From Entelurus aequoreus (lineage: Eukaryota; Chordata; Actinopteri; Syngnathiformes; Syngnathidae): a stretch of 64,000 nt of DNA. Below, one piece after another: positions 44,391-55,483 of the stretch. The notes beneath the pieces were generated by a model. The model saw only the letters and a list, made by a program, of their open reading frames with translations. It had not been told where the DNA came from and did no database searches. The position numbers and the translations under genes are program-made. Where the stretch lies: contig NC_084749.1 of assembly GCF_033978785.1 (NCBI RefSeq), positions 18,690,243 to 18,754,242 of the forward strand, read 5' to 3'. Position 1 is the first letter of the stretch. Each line of letters opens with the position of its first letter.

Positions 44391-45878
44391 TCCGATAATA
44401 TCGGCCGATAAATGCTTACGGTATTTTTTTTAATTAAATCAACATAAAAAACACAAGATACACTTACAATTAGTGCACCAAGCCAAAAAAAAAACCTCCG
44501 ATAATTTCCGATATTACATTTTAAAGCATTTGTCGGCCGATAATATCGGCCTGCCGATATTATTGTCCGATAAATGCTTTAAAATGTAATATCGGAAATT
44601 ATCGGTATCAGGTTTTTTTTATTATCGGTATCGTTTTTTAAATTTATTTTTAAAATAACTTTTTTTATTTAATCAACATTAAAAACACAAGATACACTTA
44701 CAATTAGTGCACCAACCCAAAAAAAAAACCTCCGATAATTACAGATATTACATTGTAAAGCATTTATCGACCTATAATATCGGCCTGCCGATATTATCGG
44801 CCGATAAATGGTTTAAAATGTAATATCGGAAATGATCAGTATCAGTTTTTTTTTATTATTGGTATCGGTATCGTTTTTATTTTTATTTTTTTATTAACTC
44901 AACATAAAAAACACAAGATACACTTACAATTAGTGCACCAAGCCCCAAAAAAAACCTCCGATAATTACCGATATTACATTTTAACGCATTTATCGGCCGA
45001 TATTATCGGCCGATAAATGCTTTAAAATGTAATATCGGAAATTATCGGTATCAGGTTTTTTTTATTATCGGTATCGTTTTTTTAAAAATTTAATTGTATT
45101 TATTTTTTATTAAATCAACATAAAAAACACAAGATACACTTACAATTAGTGCACCAAGCCAAAAAAAAAACCTCCGATAATTTCCGATATTACATTTTAA
45201 AGCATTTGTCGGCCGATAATATCGGCCTGCCGATATTATTGTCCGATAAATGCTTTAAAATGTAATATCGGAAATTATCGGTATCAGTTTTTTTTTATTA
45301 TCGGTATCGTTTTTTTAAATGTATTTAAAAAAAAATTTTTTTTATTTAATCAACATTAAAAACACAAAATACACTTACAATTAGTGCACCAACCCAAAAA
45401 AAAAACCTCCGATAATTACAGATATTACATTGTAAAGCATTTATCGACCTATAATATCGGCCTGCCGATATTATCGGCCGATAAATGGTTTAAAATGTAA
45501 TATCGGAAATTATCAGTATCAGGTTTTTTTTATTATCGGTATCGGTATCGTTTTTTTTTGTTTTTTTTTATTAACTCAACATAAAAAACACAAGATACAC
45601 TTACAATTAGTGCACCAAGCCAAAAAAAAACCCTCCGATAATTACCGATATTACATTTTAAAGCATTTATCGGCCAATATTATCGGCCTACCGATATTAT
45701 CGGCCGATAAATGCTTTAAAATGTAATATCGGAAATTATCGGTATCAGGTTTTTTTATTATCGGTATCGTTTTTTAAAAAATTACTTGTATTTATTTTTT
45801 ATTAAATCAACATAAAAAAGACAAGATACACTTACAATTAGTGCACCAACCCCCCAAAAAACCCTCGGATAATTTCCG

Positions 45879-45882
<4 letters not shown>
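44391..45882. repeat. Tandem array of about 226-bp palindromic units
   Basis: The landmark ACACAAGATACACTTACAAT (or a one-base variant) is at 44451, 44685, 44911, 45127, 45362, 45588 and 45819. The offsets are 234, 226, 216, 235, 226 and 231. The pattern repeats every three units, giving offsets of 676-677. Each unit contains a long palindrome (AAAGCATTTATCGGCCGATA and its mirror) and AATATCGGAAATTATCGG. These motifs equal the left end of hAT-like family A at 57657, so the array is built from that terminus in inverted pairs. Confidence 0.9.
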
Positions 45883-45923
<41 letters not shown>

Positions 45924-45971
45924 GTATATATATATATATATATATACACATGTATATATATATATATATTT
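45883..45971. repeat. (TA)n microsatellite
   Basis: Interrupted TA repeats with AAATG and CACATG interruptions, directly after the last array unit. Confidence 0.95.
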
Positions 45972-46034
45972 TTAGCCCGGCCCCCGGCCAAATCTTTTTA
46001 ACCCAACGCGGGTCAAAAGTTTGGGGACCCCTGA
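45972..46034 (+). mobile_element. hAT-like right end
   Basis: GCCCGGCCCCCGGCCAAAT to CGGGTCAAAAGTTTGGGGAC and CCCTG. It reverses to CAGGGGTCCCCAAACTTTTG, a Charlie-style terminus. No left end is found nearby. Confidence 0.6.
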
Positions 46035-47700
46035 TGTAAACAATAAAACAAGATCATGTTAAAATGATGAATATATTAATCGAATAGAGATTATAATAAT
46101 AAACAATCATGCTTATACTATATATATATTTTTTTCATTATCATTAATATTATTTTTATGGCTCTAAAGCCCTTAACTTAATGTACACCCCAATTAGTGT
46201 GCCCTATTTCAAATACTACTAAAAGAATGAAGTGTAGGTGTCAGTAGAAACATAGCTTTTGTAAAGTTTAATGATTGTTTTGTTGTCATCTATTATGGGA
46301 AAACATACTTTTCTTACCTATTGGTACCTGTTTTTGTGTATGTGGGATCTGTATAAGTCGAGATATTTATAAAATAATCTTGCTTTTCTTCATACTTCCT
46401 CTCAACGAGCCATTTGGAATTTGCTCCATTTGTGACTTCAGCAGATTTTCCATATATGGTAGGGATTTACCCAAAGTGCTTTGCGCGAGTCCGCGCTGTC
46501 GTCAGTAAGTTCCTTTTTTTTCTCTAGCCTCTTGTTGTGGGGCAGACTGGCTCGTACTTGCACATGTATCCTTCGCTGTCACCATTTTTATTTTTTTTTG
46601 TAATTTAGTTTTTGACGTCCAGCATCAGACATTCTCATCCATTACATCATATTTTCCTATATCATACATTTATTGTCTCCCCTATATGTCAAATTAATAT
46701 TTTTTTGTTTCATATCCAAATTATGCCAAACTCCTGGCCCAAAAAACCAGAATAAAATAAAAATAATAATAATAAAATATTAATATTTATAATAACATAT
46801 ATACAGTATTTGAACAGATGATAATAAATACATATTTAAAAAAAAAAAAATATATATAAAAGAACTATGCTGTCGCCATTTCTAGTACAAATTGATGTAT
46901 TGTCGTAAGTTATATTTGTCAGTAGACTCATTGTGAAGGTGCTAAAAACTACAACAAAAATGGGGGTCAAGACACAGCCGAAGTGGAGGCACGCAAATAA
47001 GACCGCCAAACAAAACGGCGCATTCTGAAGATTCAGTCAGAAAGCGGAAGGTGGTCTGTCAAACATAATCTATGTAACATTTTTACTAAAACCCCACCAT
47101 TACATATTATGTAGACCACAAGGACGTGTTTTAAATGTAGAAAGACATCATAATAAGACCCTTTTAAAATATGTGACTTTTAAAAATGACATCATAAATG
47201 TTAATATTAAATAAATATATCTGTGAAAGTTCAATAATACGGTTGCTTCACCTGCTGTCAGAATGCAAAATGGTTTGTTCCACCTGGATCTATAGCGAAG
47301 CTAGCTTTGAACGCTTCACTCAACACATACTGTACGTCATAACGTCATCAAAGCTCACCTTTCGAGCGTTCGCGCACAGCACCGGCATTTTGGAACAAGG
47401 ACGAGGCGATAGAAGAAAGGTAAAAATATAACAAAACTATTTGTGGTAGCATAGGAGAAAGTTGTGTGGAAGTTTCACTTTTGCATCTCGTTGCACATAA
47501 CGGTGGTGCGTTCAAAGACTCTTGATTCAAGTTGGAAACAGGTACCAGTGGTTTGTATCGACAGGGGGACACTTAACCCCCAGGAGATGCACTAATTATA
47601 ATATAATCATAATAATAATGATGTATTATTATGATTTGTATTATCCACTGATGATAGTATTGCATGAATCAGCTTATCGCTGCTTTACACTCTGAAGTAA
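46035..47700. repeat. AT-rich stretch with a GGCACGCAAATAAGACCGCC repeat
   Basis: 46900-47175 contains GCCGAAGTGGAGGCACGCAA, AACGGCGCATTCTGAAG and TTATGTAGACCACAAGGACG. I recognise this as a widespread fish non-autonomous repeat, but I have no family name. The rest (46035-46900 and 47180-47700) shows nothing recognisable. Confidence 0.45.
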
Positions 47701-47734
47701 AATAAAGTTTGCCAAATTGTTATTTAAGGATTAA

Positions 47735-48491
47735 ATTATAAAGGACAAGTGGTAGAAAATGAATTATTAAACTACTTGTTCATTTACTGTTAATATCTGC
47801 TTACTTTCTCTTTCAAAATGTTCTATCTACACTTCTGTTAAAATGTAATAATCACTTATTCTTCTGTTGTTTGATACTTTACATTAGTTTCGGATGATGC
47901 CACACATTTGGGTATCAATCCGATACCAAGTAGTTACAGGATCATACATTGGTCATATTCAAAGTCCTCATGTGTCCAGGGACATATTTCCTGAGTTTAT
48001 AAACATAATATACATTTAAAAAAAACGAAAAAAGATGTTGTGATGCCAAAAAATATCGACGTAATCATAGTAGTGTCGACTAGATACGCTCCTGTACTTG
48101 GTATCATTACAGTGGATGTCAGGTGTAGATCAATCAATGGCGTTTGTTTACATTTTGACGCGGGTGAGCTACGGTGTGTAGTGTAGCATGTTTAGCTATT
48201 CCTCGTCCTGCAGGGATGATACTTGTAAGAAACTTACTTTATTTGTCGCCATGGAGACCAGGATTAGTGATTTAGAAGTAGCAAAAACACTGCAGACTGG
48301 GGCTGGACTTTAGCCGCTAGTTAACTAGCCATGCTTTAAAGCACCTCTTCCTGAGGGCGTTTCAGTGTTATAAGTTCACCTTTATCGTTAGTTTTTAAGT
48401 CAAAATGCGTCCGTTCTCCCTTTTCTGTCTACACACTATGATTCATTAGTATCGCAGTACTATACTAATATTGGTATACCGTACAACCCTA
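47735..48491 (+). mobile_element. hAT-like family E, copy 4, left-truncated
   Basis: GGACAAGTGGTAGAAAATGA to GGTATACCGTACAACCCTA matches 20490-21352, including the GTAAGAAACTTACTTTATTT region. The left terminus is missing. The TGTAGTGTAGCATG subfamily matches copy 2. Confidence 0.8.
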
Positions 48492-48819
48492 TAAGAGACT
48501 TGTTGACAATAACCAATCGGAGTCGATTTTGTCCATTAGTCAACAACAACGACAGCCCTAATTGTTAGTAGTATTTGAAATCAGGTATACTAATACTATT
48601 ATGATTATAGTTAAAGCATTTTGAGCCATCATCAATCAAATTAATAATGTTTTTTTACTATTATTGGCATCTTTGGTTTTGCCATCATCGCTATTCTCTT
48701 AACTTTTATTCATCATTTTAAACTTGTTTTATTGTCATATGTATCCTTCAAGACTTTACTTATTGAACTTTTACTGTATTTATCGCTTCAAGCAGACATT
48801 GACATCATCCTGTTTAAAA
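48492..48819. other. MITE end and unassigned spacer
   Basis: TTAGTCAACAACAACGACAG followed by CCCTAAT (48536-48562) resembles the end of another hAT MITE. The remainder is AT-rich without features. Confidence 0.35.
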
Positions 48820-50646
48820 CAGGGGTGTCCAAACTTTTCCCACTGAGGGCCGCACACTGAAATATCAAAGCAAGCGGGGGGGGGGTCATTTTGATATTTT
48901 TTATTTTTAAAAACCAATACAATATATGTATAAAAAATATACATTTAGGCCTCCACTCAGGCTTGATCCCGGGGACCCCCAAAGGGTTTTGGTCCAGAAA
49001 ATATAAAAAATGTGTCATTATTCAGTATTATTATTTGTATTATTATTCAAGTTTTAAATCTCTAGAGCAGGGGTCGGGAACCTTTTTGGCTGAGAGAGCC
49101 ATGAAAGCCAAATATTTTAAAATGTATTTCCGTTAGAGCCATATATTATTATATACATTATTTTTTAACACTGAATACAACTTGCGTGCATTTTTAAGTA
49201 AGACCAACATTTTTAGAGTATAATAAGTCTGTTATTCTTTTTAATAACATTGTTATTCTGAAGCTAACCAATAATAAATACAATACTTCTTACCATTAAT
49301 GCGACTTCTTGAACAGGTGCGGTAGAAAACGGATGGATGGATTAAAATGCATGAGAATGTTTTATATTTTGAACGTTATTTTTAACACTGTGATTAACAG
49401 CTGGATTATTCATTACTTATCATGTTAAGCAATGCCAGCTAAGATTTATCTGAGAGCCAGATGCAGTCATCAAAAGAGCCACATCTGGCTCTAGAGCCAT
49501 AGGTTCCCTACCCCTGCTCTAGATCAACATTAGGTCTATCTGTCAATATAACGTTGTTAAAGATTTAAGTTGTATGCTCTTTTTGTCAAAGAAAACCCTG
49601 TTTTTTTATGGAAAAAACACAAAATATGCAATATTTTCACCCAATACATTTTTTAAGTGGAATATTTGAAATTATATAACAATTGGAGCCTTAAAAAGGT
49701 CAACAACTCATAACACCATTGATTTTAATTCATTATTATTTTTTGAGCAATGACACTTAAAAACAAATCACGCTAAAATGATTGGGGATCCAAAAGGGTC
49801 CTACTCATTAAAGTGTTAAAAAATACTTAATACATTTTTTTTACTGTTTACTTTTAACACAATAATCTTGAAATCAACTTCAGATCTATCCGTCAATTAT
49901 ACGTTTTATTGTTGTTTATGTTTTTTGTTTGTTCGTTTAAGGCCCTTCTTTAAAAAAAACAAAAAACAGCTCAGTTTTTTTATATGGCAAACACAAAATA
50001 TGCAACATTTTCCCCCAAAAACATCTCAAAGTGGAATATTTAATGTGACGTAATTGAATAGGTCAATAATTCATAATGACATTGATTTTGATTCATCATT
50101 TTTTTAAAAGAAAGAAACCGCCTGCATGGCAGCTTTGTGTTATTAGAGTCAACATTGCAACATGTTCTTGTTACATTTCACCTGTTTGCTCTTTTATACC
50201 ACTTTTTTATGTTTGTGGAGGAAAAGTGTAGTCAGCGCTGCTTGTAGGAGGAAAAGTCACCGCCGCTGTCCATGGTACTGAAGACGAGCAGGGGCGGGGC
50301 ATGTGCTGACGGCGAGACACAGCTGGCAGGTGATTAGATTTCACAGTTGGTACGTGTTAATCTAATCATCTGTTGTCTTTAACAGTAAGCAGCCGGGAGC
50401 AGAGCAAGAGAGAGGATTGGGACATGCCTAGAAAGACTTTGTAAAATCTTGTTAAAAAAACATTAACACTTTGTTAAACCTGCACGCTTGGCTCTTGTGC
50501 CGTGTCTACAGTGGAGCTGCTAGGAAGCGACTTCCACAATGTTTTTTATTTTTTTCAATCGTATTTTAAAAATGTGCCGTGGGGCCGTTAAAATAATGAC
50601 CTGCGGGCCGCAAATGGCCCCCGGGCCGCACTTTGGACAACCCCAG
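48820..50646 (+). mobile_element. hAT-like family H, copy 2
   Basis: It starts CAGGGGTGTCCAAACTTTTC and ends GCCGCACTTTGGACAACCCC followed by AG. The flanks GTTTAAAA (48812-48819) and GCTTAAGA (50647-50654) match 6 of 8. It contains two to three internal copies of the AACTTCAGATCTATC / TTTTTGTCAAAGAAAAC block. A nested hAT element lies at 49068-49516. It is the longest H copy in the window. Confidence 0.82.
49068..49516 (+). mobile_element. hAT-like element I nested in H
   Basis: It starts CAGGGGTCGGGAACCTTTTT and ends ATAGGTTCCCTACCCCTG. The flanks CTCTAGAG (49060-49067) and CTCTAGAT (49517-49524) match 7 of 8. The interior carries AGAGCCATGAAAGCC and GAGCCACATCTGGCTC. It is 449 bp. Confidence 0.92.
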
Positions 50647-50654
50647 GCTTAAGA

Positions 50655-51564
50655 GGTTCCTGCCAAGTCAAGCACTTTTGATGAGGTACACAAATGGACC
50701 CGGACCGAGGGGTCTCTCAAAAAGGTCCACCCCCCGGCGACAAACTTCGCATCCTTTCAGGTACCCTCTATTTTTGAGGGTGACGCGTGCACGGCCTACA
50801 AATTATCATCGCCAACACAAATATTGACATCGCGTACATTCGTTGTAATTTCCTGCCATTGTGTGTCGGCTCGGCCCTAAGTCGAGCGAGCTAATCTACG
50901 TTTGATGTTAATTGGGTCTGAAGCCAATTCATTATTTAGGAGGCAGGGAGCTAATTGAAAGGAAAGGACACAAAGTGATATGTTGGATGCCAATGAAGAT
51001 GCATTGATGTTCTTTATTTGAACAAAAGGAAGCCGTTTTTTTCATAAAAAAATAAATACAAATAATTCAGACGTCTTGTTTTCCTCCTGCGTTGGTTTCG
51101 ACACAGTTGGACTTGGCGAGAGAACATCCTCTCTCCGCCTCCCTCTCCGGAGTGTGGAGGCTGAGGAACTCAAGGTTCTGTATGGGTGGGAAATAGAGCG
51201 CGTGTAATCTGGAGCGTGCATCTTCCCCCTCCCTCTCCTGCTCCGGTTGCGGCATTAAATCAATATTCCGCAAAGCTTTCTCTTGTTTTCACATTCACTT
51301 GACTGCTGCCATGATGCGCTTCGAGGGTCGGGCAGCCGCTCGCTGATTTTTGTGGCACTTGCACCCCCACCCCCTCCCATTGCCACGACCCCTCCCACCT
51401 CTACTTGGTGGTAGACACCCTTGTTTCAATGGCTCCAAGGCGACGCGCCCGTTCCATTTGTCTCCTGCCTTAACAGGAGGCGACAGGAATAAAACATGTT
51501 ATCATGACAAAATATTATCAGCGCTCCTAACCCAGTACTATGACTTTTTTTTTTCCTATACATG
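50655..51564. other. Low-repeat island, candidate conserved non-coding DNA
   Basis: 50830-51010 has clustered AATTA-type cores: GAGCTAATCTACG, GTTAATTGGGTCTG, AATTCATTATTTAGG and GGGAGCTAATTGAAAG. No repeat is recognised. Frames are short. Confidence 0.4.
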
Positions 51565-51572
51565 GTCTACGT

Positions 51573-52887
51573 CAGCGTTTTTCAACCACTGTGCCATGGG
51601 AAATTATGTAATTTCACCTATTTGGGTTAAAAATATTTTTTTGCAAATCAGTAATAATGATCTGCAAATGTGTCGTTGTTGAGTGTCGGTGCTGTCTAGA
51701 GCTCGGCAGAGTAACCATGTAATACTCTTCCATATCAGTAGGTGGCAGCAAGTAGCTAATTGCTGTGTAGACGTCTGGAACATGGTTTGTTGTGATCACA
51801 ATATGCAGACGACAGCGTGCAGGTAAAAAGGTATCTAATGCTTAAACCAAAAATAAACAAAAGGCGAGTGCCGCTAAGAAAAGGCATGGAAACTAAAACT
51901 GAACTGGTAGCAAAGTAAACAAAAACCGAATGCTGGAAGACAGCAAAGACTTACAGCAGACAGCGTCCACAAAGTACATCTGAACATGACATGACAATCG
52001 ACAATGTCCACGCAAAGAAGGATAGCGACAACTTATATACGTTATGATCCGTTGCCCGGATCATAGTCTGTTTAAGTTTTTCGAGTCACTCGTGTTTTCT
52101 GTTAGTTTTGGACTCCTTTAGTTCCTGTTTATGCACCTCTGAGTTTGTTACCATGGCTACGTATTAGTTTCACCTGCCTCTTGTGTTCGAGACGCGCACC
52201 TGTTTGTAATCAACAGACATTATTTAAGCCTGCCTTTGCCAGTCAGTCGATCTGGCTTCTTTGTTTGCGTCACGCTAGTGTTACGTAAGTTTTTCTTGTT
52301 TCCTAGCCCCTGCTAGTGATCTCTAGTCTGTGCTAAGTAGTAGCCTTAGCTCCAGGTGCGATCGGCACCTTGTTCCGTCGGTTTGTTGTCTGTTTTGTAC
52401 CTCTTTGAGTGTTAATTTACGATTAAATCATGTTCCTACCTGCAAGTCCTGTCCGGAGTCGTCCGTTTGCATCCTGGGAGAACAAACCTCGCAGTAAGCT
52501 GCAACCCCATCGTAACAATATAGCCTTGATTTGCTAAAACTAAGCTGGTGCGGGGACAAGGAAGACATGAAACTTCTACAGGACAATACCAACAAAACAG
52601 GAAGAGTCACCAAAATAGGAGCGAAAGACAAGGACTAAAACACTACACACAGGAAGACAGCAAAAAACTCCAAATAAGTCACGGCGTGATGTGACAGTAC
52701 TTTGAGACAAGAGCTGTAGTCATGCATGCTTGGTTATGGTTTGAATTCTTATCCAACACTTGCAAGAACAACTTTTTTATTGTCAATATCAGCTGCTGAG
52801 TTTCATTTTTTAATGAAATGTGGTGTGCCTCCACATTTTTTCAATGAAAAAAATGTGCCTTGGCTTAAAAAAGGTTGGAAAACTCTG
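51573..52887 (+). mobile_element. hAT-like family J with nested LTR-like insertion
   Basis: It starts CAGCGTTTTTCAACCACTGT and ends AAAGGTTGGAAAACTCTG. The flanks GTCTACGT (51565-51572) and GTCTATGT (52888-52895) match 7 of 8. The right half, in reverse, is the source family of the 577/580-bp array units (GTTTTAGTCCTTGTCTTTCG and AAGTTTCATGTCTTCC landmarks). It contains element K at 52040-52517. Confidence 0.92.
52040..52517 (+). mobile_element. Solo LTR-like element K, copy 1
   Basis: It starts CGTTATGATCCGTTGCCCGG and ends AACCCCATCGTAACA. Short inverted ends (YGTTAYGAT / ATCGTAACA) resemble TG...CA LTR ends with one change. ATATA flanks both sides (52035-52039 and 52518-52522). The uninterrupted J sequence in the array (TTAGCCTTG context) marks the empty site. 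It contains a TATTTAA box at 52221 and a GATTAAA signal at 52421. No internal retroelement genes are nearby. Confidence 0.75.
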
Positions 52888-53059
52888 GTCTATGTAACAT
52901 GTGGTGGTTCTTTGGTCCAAATGTTGCACACATTATGTATTAAAGATCTTCAAGTGGTCTTCCGAAGCTCTATTCGGGAGGCGGCGTTTTGTTCCTGCCA
53001 GTTGGGATGTAGTTTTTAGCACTTCTACTGACAGGTATAAGTTAGAACTATACACTTAT

Positions 53060-53356
53060 CAGTGGCCTAGTGGTTAGAGTGTCCGCCCTGAGATTGGTAG
53101 GTTGTGAGTTCAAACCCCGGCCGAGTCATACCAAAGACTATAAAAATGGGACCCGTTACCTCCCTGCTTGGCACTCAGCATCAAGGGTTGGAATTGGGGG
53201 TTAAATCACCAAAAATGATTCCCGGGCGCGGCCACCGCTGCTGCTCACTGCTCCCCTCACCTCCCAGGGGGTGATCAAGGGTGATGGGTCAAATGCAGAG
53301 AATAATTTCGCCACACCTAGTGTGTGTGTGACAATCATTGGTACTTTAACTTTAAC
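53060..53356 (+). mobile_element. tRNA-derived SINE, full length
   Basis: Box A GCCTAGTGGTTAGAGTGTCC, box B GGTTGTGAGTTCAAACCCCG, then ACCAAAGACTATAAAAATGG. The body CAAGGGTTGGAATTGGGGGT is followed by CACCGCTGCTGCTCACTGCT, CACACCTAGTGTGTGTGTGA and a TTTAAC tail. It is the best plus-strand reference copy. Confidence 0.92.
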
Positions 53357-53360
53357 TTCT

Positions 53361-53990
53361 TTTTTAAAAAATGTTTTTTTAAATAATATTTATTTATTCA
53401 TTTGATAGGGAAATCATAACACAGGTACTGAGAAAACAGACAGTTTTTTTGGTCCCCCCCCCCAAAAAAAATAAATACAAAAATAAAATAGTATCCATCC
53501 ATCCATCCATTTCCCACCCCTTGTCCCAACACCCCCTCCCGCCCCCCGTCCTACATTTCAGTCACAGTGGGTAGCAATGTACTGCCTTCCTCTTCACCAC
53601 AAACAGATAGAGAATCACACAAACTGACTAAAAGGGAAAAAAAAGTAACAACAAAAATAAAAATCACAAACATACAGAGAAGTGTCACTGAATAAAAACA
53701 ACAAAAAAATAGTTGCGGTAAGTGGAAAGGTTCATTGTCAACAGTGAGTGTCACATGTATCCTTTAGTGCCTTTAATTTAGCTATGTGACCAGGTATGCA
53801 GCCCCAGGTCAAGTCAAATTGTTTTGGTGTACCCCTCAGATTATATTTAATTTTCTCTAAATCTAAGAAAAACATGAGGTCCTTAAACCATAGGGAGGCC
53901 TTTGGGGGCAAACTGTGATTTCCACTCTAATAAAATCCTTCTATACGCTACTTTTTTATTAGAAATGGCAACAGCGGAGTTGGTTTAGCA
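53361..53990 (-). mobile_element. L1/Tx1-like LINE, ORF2 C-terminal fragment
   Basis: On the minus strand the text just below 53990 translates to RRILLEWKSQFAPK. After a one-base frame change it continues as ASLWFKDLMFFLDLEKIKYN, then RGTPKQFDLTWGCIPGH and AKLKALKDTCDTH. I recognise this as the C-terminal region of fish L1-type ORF2. The rest toward 53361 is an A-rich 3-prime part with (GGAT)n at 53493. It is truncated and frameshifted. Confidence 0.7.
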
Positions 53991-54650
53991 TCACATTTGG
54001 GTTGTTGCGGAAAGTGCAAGATGGCCGAAATGAGTTTCTTCCGTAGGGTCGGGCATCGTTTGGATGTCGCGGTTCCTTGTTTCTATTCTGGTTTATTCTC
54101 ATGAGGCTATTTTCAAGCAGTATATAAATATCAATCCTTTGAACTTGAAAATATATATTATGGCGTTTATTTCCACGGGGGGTACACTTTCACAAAAGTT
54201 TCATTTTACTTTTGGAAACCTCAGGAAAAAAACCTAAACATATACACATATCCTGTTGTTTGTGTTAGAGATAAGTATATAACGATCATGGTTTTCATGC
54301 TGCCGATTCTTGTTCCAGTTATCTAGCAGACTAATCGTCTGGTACTGATCACATAAATTAACCATATATATGTGGAGTCACTCCCCTAAGTCAATAATCC
54401 TCCAATGCGGAAAATAAACTCCAGTTCTTCAAATTGTATTATCACTGTAGGGCAAGGCTAAACATGCTACACAAAGTAAGAGCAAGCAAAAACAGACGAG
54501 CTAATAGCTAAGCTCGTTGCTAATCTAGCTTGAAGCAACACAAGAAATGTGTTTAGTAAAGTTTAAGAAGTGTAGATGGAAGTGAGTTACAGCAGAAAGT
54601 AAGCAGGTATTAACATGAAATAAGTAAATTAATAAGAGTCTAGATTAGGG
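53991..54650. other. Unassigned stretch with family-E-like fragment
   Basis: 54560-54640 (AAGTGTAGATGGAAGTGAGT, then AGCAGGTATTAACATG) is similar to internal E sequence in reverse. The rest is unrecognised. Confidence 0.35.
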
Positions 54651-54900
54651 ATGCAACGGTAACCGTGGTAAAATTCCAGATGGTTAGTAATACCGTTTAC
54701 ATTTTTGATGACCGAAAAACCGTCGTTTATTCATGTATTTTAGGCAACACTGCTTACTTCCTGGAAACGGACGCGCCGCATCTCTGGCGCATGCGCACCA
54801 ACGCCGTTAGGGCTCGAGGCAACAACACAGACTTTTCTCAATAACTTTGCTCTAGAGATGTTACCGCTGAATAAACAAAGTCAATTGCTCGGTGTGTGTG
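54651..54900 (+). mobile_element. hAT-like family L, left end
   Basis: GGGATGCAACGGTAACCGTG followed by GTAAAATTCC is the inverse of the right ends at 13985-14201 and 19900-20146. CTTCCTGGAAACGGACGCGC lies inside. It is truncated where E begins. Confidence 0.5.
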
Positions 54901-55483
54901 TACTAGTGTTGTCCCGATATCAATATTTTGGTACCGGTACCAAAAGTATTTCGGTATTTTCCTGTACTTTTCTAAAGAAAATGTAATTTTTGGTTTTATT
55001 TTAACAACAAATCTTAGGGTACATGAAACATACGTTTATTATTGCAATTTAGTCCTTAAATAAAACCGTGAACATACTAGACAACTTGTCTTTTAGGTAA
55101 ACAAACAAGGACTCCTAATTAGTCTGCTGACATATGCAGTAACATATTGTGTCATTTATCATTCTATTATTTTGCCAAAATTGTTAAGGACAAGTGGTAG
55201 AAAATGAATTATTATTCTACTTGTTCATTTACTGTTAATATCTGCTTACTTTCTCTTTCAACATGTTCTATCCACACTTCTGTTAAAATGTAATAATCAC
55301 TTATTCTTCTGTTGTTTGGATACTTTACATTAGTTTTGGATGATACCACAAATTTGGGTATCAATCCGATACCAAGTAGTTACAGGATCATACATTGGTC
55401 ATATTCAAAGTCCTCATGTGTATGTTTCTAAACATAATATATTTTTTTTTTAAACGAAAGAAGATTTTGTGATGTTAAAAAAT

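Noticed and set aside
28415..45882. Regular repeat arrays that might suggest CRISPR
   Set aside because: Units are 226-580 bp, the spacing is not repeat-spacer, and the units derive from transposon ends in a vertebrate genome.
53060..53150. tRNA gene
   Set aside because: Box A and B are present but the fold is not a clean cloverleaf and a SINE body follows directly. The same applies to the heads at 14891, 26961, 35150-35226 and 41560.
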